In this document: positions 5,537-9,754 of the stretch, one piece after another
Layout: each line of letters begins with the position of its first letter
Numbering within the stretch: position 1 is the stretch's first letter
DNA from: Chloroflexia bacterium
GTDB taxonomy: Bacteria; Chloroflexota; Chloroflexia; Thermomicrobiales; UBA6265
Assembly: GCA_013698495.1 (NCBI GenBank)
Contig: JACCUV010000203.1
Span: forward strand, 1 to 9,754
Length of the DNA stretch: 9,754 nucleotides
Direction: 5' to 3'
Position numbers and translations under genes: made by a program
The notes under the pieces: generated by a model
Seen by the model: the letters and a program-made list of their open reading frames with translations, nothing else
What the model was told of the DNA's origin: nothing
Databases searched by the model: none

Positions 5537-6911
5537 AAACCCAGTACCACAACGCAAACTGCATCGTCAGCAGGATCAGCAACAACGACGAGCTGACAGC
5601 CAACACCCAACCAATCTTGCGATTGCGGATCAGGACGGCGGCGACCACAAACAGCGGGAAGAGCGGCAGGACGAACCTGGGCATGCTCATCAGCGGGTTC
5701 ACCGAACTGGGCGTGAGCAACGGCACGATCAATGCCGGCATCGCGAGCGCGGTGTAGTACAACGGCACGAGCCGCAAGCCAACGAGCACGAGGACGATCG
5801 CCAGCACGGTCACGATTAGTTCCAACACGTGACTCTCGCCGAAGCGAAACCGGAACTCGGAGGACGTGAGGAACGTCCAGTTCAGGTTGTCGAGCAATTG
5901 CCCGATCCAGCCCCAGTCGATGGGATGGACCGTAGAGGTCCCAGTCGTTCCGGTGATGAATCGCACCTCGGCGTCGCATCCGTTGAGCGCGCAATCGAAC
6001 GTCCGCCACGGAGACGCCGAGAACCGGTTCCACTGCCACTGCTGATTGGCCCAATCGAAGAATCCGAGTCCTCGCGTGGTCAGGAACCAGCCGAAGATTG
6101 CCGGACCAAGCGCGGGCAGGGCGGCGGCGAACGCCTGCGGAAACCAGCGGCGGAGCGACCAACCGAATTGTTGGAGGAAGATGATCCCGAAAGGCGCGAG
6201 AAGCATGACGCCGGCGGAACGTGTCAGCGCGGCGAGCAGGCCAATTATGCCCGCGACCAGCCAATCTCCCCGTCTTGCGTACAGCAGTGCCGCCACCACG
6301 AGCATCAGGAAGAGGGATTCCGTATAGACCGCCGTGAAAGAGAACGCGGTCGGAAAGAGGGAGATCGCCCACAGCGTCCTACGGGCGACACTGATGTCGA
6401 AGTCGAGCATGACGAGGCGGTAGAGGTAGTGGAGCGCGAAGAAGAAGGCGATGTTGGAAATCAGGTAGCCAACCGACTCCGGCGACCAGCCGGTGACCTG
6501 ACCGCCGAGGTCCATAAGCCATGGATAGAGTGGCCAAAAAGCCGCTGTCGCCGCAAAATCCGGATCGTAGCCACGGGTCGCCAGCAGGTGGTACCAGGTG
6601 CCGTCCCAACCGCGAACGGGTTCGACGATCCAGTGCGCGAGACCGTCAAGCGGTTCGAGGATTCGATTCCTGGCGCCGGAGAGCGGACCAAAGTCTTCGA
6701 CGAAGGTTCCGGAACGGGGAGGATGCTCCCGCATTGTGCGGATCGTGCCGTAGTGGTAGGCGAGGGCGGCCGGAATCTGGGTCAGCAGCCAGTGGATTGC
6801 CCAGACCAGAGCCGGAAGCGTCCACAGATCGTTGGCGCCTGCGTTTGCCCCACGGCGTCGTGATTTCCCGTTGGGCTTCACGGTCAGGATCCGGGTGGTC
6901 TCGCTGGTCAA
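5532..6911 (-). CDS. PIG-V/Gpi18-type polytopic mannosyltransferase (GT-C fold)
   Basis: This is an integral membrane glycosyltransferase resembling eukaryotic GPI mannosyltransferase II (PIG-V, COG5542). In bacteria such proteins probably use a polyprenyl-phosphate sugar donor on the outer face of the membrane; the acceptor is unknown. Residues are numbered from TTG 6911 (459 aa). After a basic N-terminus and a first helix (about 31-53) comes a long extracytoplasmic loop with the family signature WDGTWYHLLATRGY (102-115) and FWPLYP (125-130). Then come TAVYTESLFLM (193-203), LTRSAG (229-234), a second loop (about 281-345) with C307 and C312, possibly disulfide-bonded, and SMPRFVLPLFPLF (409-421). 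About ten hydrophobic helices are visible. TTG 6911 has GAGG 6 nt upstream; GTG 6881 (449 aa) is the alternative. The frame stays open further upstream, to 7757, only because it runs opposite the SDR gene. The stop is 158 bp upstream of the ThDP gene start. Confidence 0.88.
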   Translation of the reverse strand: MTSETTRILTVKPNGKSRRRGANAGANDLWTLPALVWAIHWLLTQIPAALAYHYGTIRTMREHPPRSGTFVEDFGPLSGARNRILEPLDGLAHWIVEPVRGWDGTWYHLLATRGYDPDFAATAAFWPLYPWLMDLGGQVTGWSPESVGYLISNIAFFFALHYLYRLVMLDFDISVARRTLWAISLFPTAFSFTAVYTESLFLMLVVAALLYARRGDWLVAGIIGLLAALTRSAGVMLLAPFGIIFLQQFGWSLRRWFPQAFAAALPALGPAIFGWFLTTRGLGFFDWANQQWQWNRFSASPWRTFDCALNGCDAEVRFITGTTGTSTVHPIDWGWIGQLLDNLNWTFLTSSEFRFRFGESHVLELIVTVLAIVLVLVGLRLVPLYYTALAMPALIVPLLTPSSVNPLMSMPRFVLPLFPLFVVAAVLIRNRKIGWVLAVSSSLLLILLTMQFALWYWVS

Positions 6912-6988
6912 GGGGGACCTCGCTTGTGCAGGGCGTTCCGATGTGGAAAATGAAGGCAGAACCAGTATGCGACGGTCGCCGGGAACAG

Positions 6989-7014
6989 GATAGGTCGCTA
7001 TCGCGCAATCGCGC
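6989..7014. promoter_or_regulatory. Candidate operator in the divergent mannosyltransferase/SDR promoter region
   Basis: In the 165-bp divergent gap, GATAG-GTCG-CTATC (6989-7002) is a perfect palindrome with a 4-bp centre. It overlaps a direct repeat ATCGCGC (7000-7006 and 7008-7014). No clear -35/-10 pair was found for either gene. The site could serve both genes, but this is inference from symmetry alone. Confidence 0.3.
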
Positions 7015-7076
7015 CACCGGCGCCGCGGGCAGCACTCGGCGTCCAGCCGCGGAATCAAACGAGAAGTGGGGACTTC

Positions 7077-7871
7077 ATGGATCTTGGATTGACGGGCAAG
7101 GTGGCGATCGTGGCGGCGTCGAGCAAGGGGTTGGGCAGGGCCACCGCGCTTTGTTTGGCGGCGGAGGGAGCATTGGTGACGGTAAACGGACGCGACGCTG
7201 CTCGCCTGGCGGCGACCGCGGCCGAAATCCGTGAGCTCACTGGTGGCGACGTGATCGAGGTCGTCAACGATCTCGCGCTGCCGAACGCATCGCGGGACCT
7301 GATCGAGCAGACCATGGCTCAACGCGGCAGGCTCGACATCCTCGTGTGCAATGCCGGCGGTCCTCCGCCGGGCACGTTCGCGTCGTTTCCAGACGATCAA
7401 CCGTGGCTCGATGCGATCAACCTTAACCTGATGAGCACGCTGAGGATGTCGCGAGCCGCGATCCCGCACCTCGAGGCGCAGGGCGGTGGCAGCATCACCA
7501 ACATCGTCTCGATTTCGGTGAAGCAACCGATACCCAATCTCGTGCTCTCGAACACGGCGCGAACCGCGGTGATCGGACTCGCCCGTTCGCTGGCACTTGA
7601 ACTGGCGGGAAGGAACATCCGGGTCAACAACATCTGTCCCGGTTCGATCCTGACCGACCGGATTCGATCGATTTCGGAAGCGGAGTCTTCGAGAACTGGC
7701 GAGGATGTGGACACTGTCCTCAAACGCGAAGGCGACGCGATCCCGATGGGCCGGCACGGCGCGCCCGATGAGTTCGGGCGGGTCGTGGCCTTTTTCGCAT
7801 CGCCAGCGGCGTCGTATGTGACCGGGGCGACCGTCCAGGTGGACGGTGGGTCGTACCGGGGTTTGTTGTAG
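7077..7871 (+). CDS. SDR-family oxidoreductase lacking the YxxxK motif (BKR-like SDR-like)
   Basis: This is a 264-residue Rossmann-fold protein of the short-chain dehydrogenase/reductase family. The nucleotide site is AASSKGLG (13-20), where Ala replaces the first Gly of the usual TGxxxGxG motif. NAGG (92-95), the NICPGSILTDR motif (185-195) and the C-terminal SYVTGATVQVDGGS are typical. S145 aligns with the catalytic Ser, but 13 residues on, where Tyr is expected, there is S158, and R162 stands where Lys is expected (LSNTAR). This matches the known BKR_like_SDR_like subgroup (cd05344), which keeps the fold without a standard NAD motif and tetrad, so the loss is a family trait and not recent decay. 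These proteins are often annotated as 3-oxoacyl-ACP reductase, but the reaction is unknown. ATG 7077 has a weak GGGGA site 4 nt upstream. The gene is divergent from the mannosyltransferase and convergent with the Rad50-like gene, so it is probably monocistronic. Confidence 0.9.
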   Translation: MDLGLTGKVAIVAASSKGLGRATALCLAAEGALVTVNGRDAARLAATAAEIRELTGGDVIEVVNDLALPNASRDLIEQTMAQRGRLDILVCNAGGPPPGTFASFPDDQPWLDAINLNLMSTLRMSRAAIPHLEAQGGGSITNIVSISVKQPIPNLVLSNTARTAVIGLARSLALELAGRNIRVNNICPGSILTDRIRSISEAESSRTGEDVDTVLKREGDAIPMGRHGAPDEFGRVVAFFASPAASYVTGATVQVDGGSYRGLL

Positions 7872-7914
7872 GCGTAGGTTGTTATTCCGACGAGTGCCAG
7901 GCTGACAGCACCCG

Positions 7915-9754
7915 TTACAACGTGTCGATGTCGGCGCCGGGGCTGAGGCTCGTCACCATACTTGAGCCGTCGGCCGTCTCCTCGACTCGCCACAACTCGT
8001 CCAGTGCCGGGGAGGTTCGCACATCGTCGACGTGACTGATGATGAACACTTGTTTGAGTTCCGCGAATGTGCTGGAAATCGAGCCCAGGAGGTCGAGCAG
8101 GTGGGCGCGGCGGTCGGTGTCGAGCGACCCGAAGACTTCGTCCAGAACGAGAAACCCGGGTGGGTTGGCTGCCTGATGCCCAATCATGCGGGAGAGCGCG
8201 ATCCGCGCCGCGAGGGTGATCGCGTCTCGTTCCCCGCCCGAGAACGTGTCGACCGCGTAGGAACTTTCGAGATCGTCGCCATCGTAGACGATGATCCCGA
8301 AATCCTGATCGAAATCGACCCGGTCGTATTTGCCGTCGGTGATGTTGTTGACGAGATGGCTGGTGTACTCCGCCAGCACTGGTCGCTTGCGCCCGGCGGC
8401 GTACCGCTCGAACTCCGTGAACTCCTTGGCGATGAAGTCGAGGTGATCGGCTTCGGAGCGCTTGGCGTCGGCCGCCTTCGCCAGACGTTCGAGCCGGTCT
8501 TGCTCCTTGACCACGGCATCGCGTCGCAATTCCGATTCGCGCAGGGCAGTCTGTCCGCGATGGAACCGCTCGACTGTGGCGCGCTCGCGATCGCGGGCCG
8601 CGCTGAGGGCGGATTGGGCGACCGACAACTCGTCAGGACCATATGCCAATGTCGCGCGTTGTTCGGCGATGCCTTTTGCCGTCAGGTCGAGTTCGCCGAG
8701 GCGCTGCGTTGTCGCGGCAAACTCCGACTCGAGGTCCGGGCGGCGGGCGACATCCTGCTCGATTTGGGAGATCGCACTCTGGGCACGGTCGGCAGCCTGG
8801 AAGTCGTGTGTCAATTGACGAAAGGCGTCTGGGTCGAACCCGATTCCCCCGAGCGCGTCCCGATCCGCGGTCGCGGACTCGATACGGGATTCCAACGCCT
8901 CGAACGACTCAAGCGCCATGTTCAGAGTCGAACGGGCGCCAACTATCTGGCGTAATTCCCGCGCAATTGATTCGACGCGCGCGATTTCCACCGGCTTCGG
9001 GGGGTGTTTGAGTTCGGCGGCGGTCAATGCCTGGGCGAGGGCAACCTCTGCCTTGTCAACAGTCTCCCGTTGTCCATCGAGATAACTGACGCTTTTGAGA
9101 ATTCGCTGCCTCAGATTCTCAATTTTCTCGATTTCGGTAAACACCCCTGCCCGTCGTGTCTCGATGGCGGTGAGCTGCCGATCGATTTCTGCTCCGTTGC
9201 TGGTGAATTGCTCGATACTGACACGTAAGGAGTTCATCCGATCGCGCATTGCCGAGGTCACGACGGCAACGTCGTCCTCCGAGAATGGCCGCCCGCAGGT
9301 AGGGCAATCGTCGCCGAATTTCCGCCGCTCAAGATTCCCGACAATAATTCGCGCCTTGTCCAGATCGGCTTCCATCGTCGTCCGATTGGCGTGGATCGTG
9401 GTGCGGTCGTGGTGCAACCGATCCCGATCCCGATCCAGGTCCGGGAGTTTCTCTCGAGGCTCGCCATCGAGAAGAAGCTTCTGTTCGTCTTGTTCCAACG
9501 TCTCCCTGGTGGTCCGGTAGAGCGTCAGGATTTCGGTGGCGCCTCCCAAGTCGTCGGCGGTTGCGCGCGCGTCCCGGTATCTCCGTTCGCGCTGTTCGGC
9601 GCCATGAAGGTCCACCTGGTTCACGATCTCCACTAGGCGTCTGGCGCCGACGCGGCTGTTGACCAGATCGGCGTCGGACCAGGTCCACCCTTCGATCGGG
9701 GAAGTCAAGCGAATCTGGTTCACGACATCGCGGACCGTGCCATTAAGTTCCCGC
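7915..9754 (-). CDS. sbcC: Rad50/SbcC-like DNA repair ATPase, C-terminal part (5' end outside window)
   Basis: This is the ATPase of the Mre11-Rad50 (SbcCD) nuclease complex, which tethers and processes DNA ends. The frame is open to the right edge (RELNGTVRDVVNQIRL...), so the GTG at 9723 is not the true start. Numbered from that GTG, a coiled-coil-like region (45-135) leads to the zinc hook CPTCGRPF (C140, C143), followed by long charged heptad-like helices (155-430). The C-terminal ATPase lobe has the ABC signature FSGGERDAITLA (494-505), Walker B FLVLDE (524-529), D-loop GSLD (532-535) and the switch His in IISH (H564). About 460 residues follow the hook, similar to archaeal Rad50, so the full protein is probably near 900 aa. 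Walker A must lie beyond 9754. The partner nuclease gene (mre11/sbcD) usually precedes it and would lie to the right. It converges on the SDR gene with a 43-bp gap that contains no T-tract terminator. Confidence 0.93.
   Translation of the reverse strand, partial: RELNGTVRDVVNQIRLTSPIEGWTWSDADLVNSRVGARRLVEIVNQVDLHGAEQRERRYRDARATADDLGGATEILTLYRTTRETLEQDEQKLLLDGEPREKLPDLDRDRDRLHHDRTTIHANRTTMEADLDKARIIVGNLERRKFGDDCPTCGRPFSEDDVAVVTSAMRDRMNSLRVSIEQFTSNGAEIDRQLTAIETRRAGVFTEIEKIENLRQRILKSVSYLDGQRETVDKAEVALAQALTAAELKHPPKPVEIARVESIARELRQIVGARSTLNMALESFEALESRIESATADRDALGGIGFDPDAFRQLTHDFQAADRAQSAISQIEQDVARRPDLESEFAATTQRLGELDLTAKGIAEQRATLAYGPDELSVAQSALSAARDRERATVERFHRGQTALRESELRRDAVVKEQDRLERLAKAADAKRSEADHLDFIAKEFTEFERYAAGRKRPVLAEYTSHLVNNITDGKYDRVDFDQDFGIIVYDGDDLESSYAVDTFSGGERDAITLAARIALSRMIGHQAANPPGFLVLDEVFGSLDTDRRAHLLDLLGSISSTFAELKQVFIISHVDDVRTSPALDELWRVEETADGSSMVTSLSPGADIDTL

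Noticed and set aside
5829..6863. 344-residue plus-strand frame opposite the mannosyltransferase
   Set aside because: It is a highly charged, repetitive Glu/Arg/Gly composition, as expected opposite a hydrophobic membrane protein gene.
6912..7757. Upstream extension of the mannosyltransferase frame to 741 residues
   Set aside because: The extra N-terminal part is mostly antisense of the SDR gene and contains no membrane or domain signal; TTG 6911 with a ribosome binding site is a better start.
7872..7914. Bidirectional terminator between the SDR and Rad50-like genes
   Set aside because: Only a weak GTGC/GCAC hairpin is visible, with no T-tract on either strand.
8032..8955. 307-residue plus-strand frame opposite the Rad50-like gene
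   Set aside because: It is antisense of a gene with complete ATPase motifs and shows no family pattern of its own.

Overview
The window is GC-rich, with long spurious open frames opposite the real genes, GTG/TTG starts and weak Shine-Dalgarno sites. The mix of genes resembles Chloroflexota (Thermomicrobia-like): a membrane-anchored protein with a decayed PP2C-like domain, a seven-iron ferredoxin, a stand-alone acetolactate-synthase-like enzyme and a PIG-V type mannosyltransferase. That placement is an impression from gene content, not a demonstration. I see no tRNA, rRNA, CRISPR array, insertion sequence or phage gene.

Layout, left to right. (1) A partial gene enters from the left edge (+) and ends at 2197. 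It encodes a PP2C-like domain without its metal ligands, a basic linker, one membrane helix and a beta-propeller-like C-terminus. (2) A convergent ferredoxin gene (-, 2415-2654) has a recognisable promoter and a leader hairpin that buries its ribosome binding site. (3) The zone 2655-3705 is poor in genes. It holds one small acidic protein of unknown function (+), two copies of a roughly 48-bp direct repeat 652 bp apart, and a candidate structured RNA that ends in a strong intrinsic terminator. (4) A ThDP-dependent acetolactate-synthase-like enzyme (-, 3706-5373) lies downstream of an upstream region rich in direct and inverted repeats. (5) A PIG-V/Gpi18-type membrane mannosyltransferase (-, 5532-6911) is divergent from (6) an SDR oxidoreductase (+, 7077-7871) that lacks the YxxxK motif. 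(7) A Rad50/SbcC-like ATPase (-, 7915 to the right edge) carries the zinc hook and the C-terminal ATPase lobe, and its start lies outside the window.

The genes do not form one pathway. They are mostly single transcription units with convergent or divergent neighbours: general metabolism, envelope glycosylation and DNA repair. The most interesting material is non-coding: the structured RNA plus terminator at 3381-3540, the repeat pair around it, and the ferredoxin leader. I found no convincing new multi-gene system.
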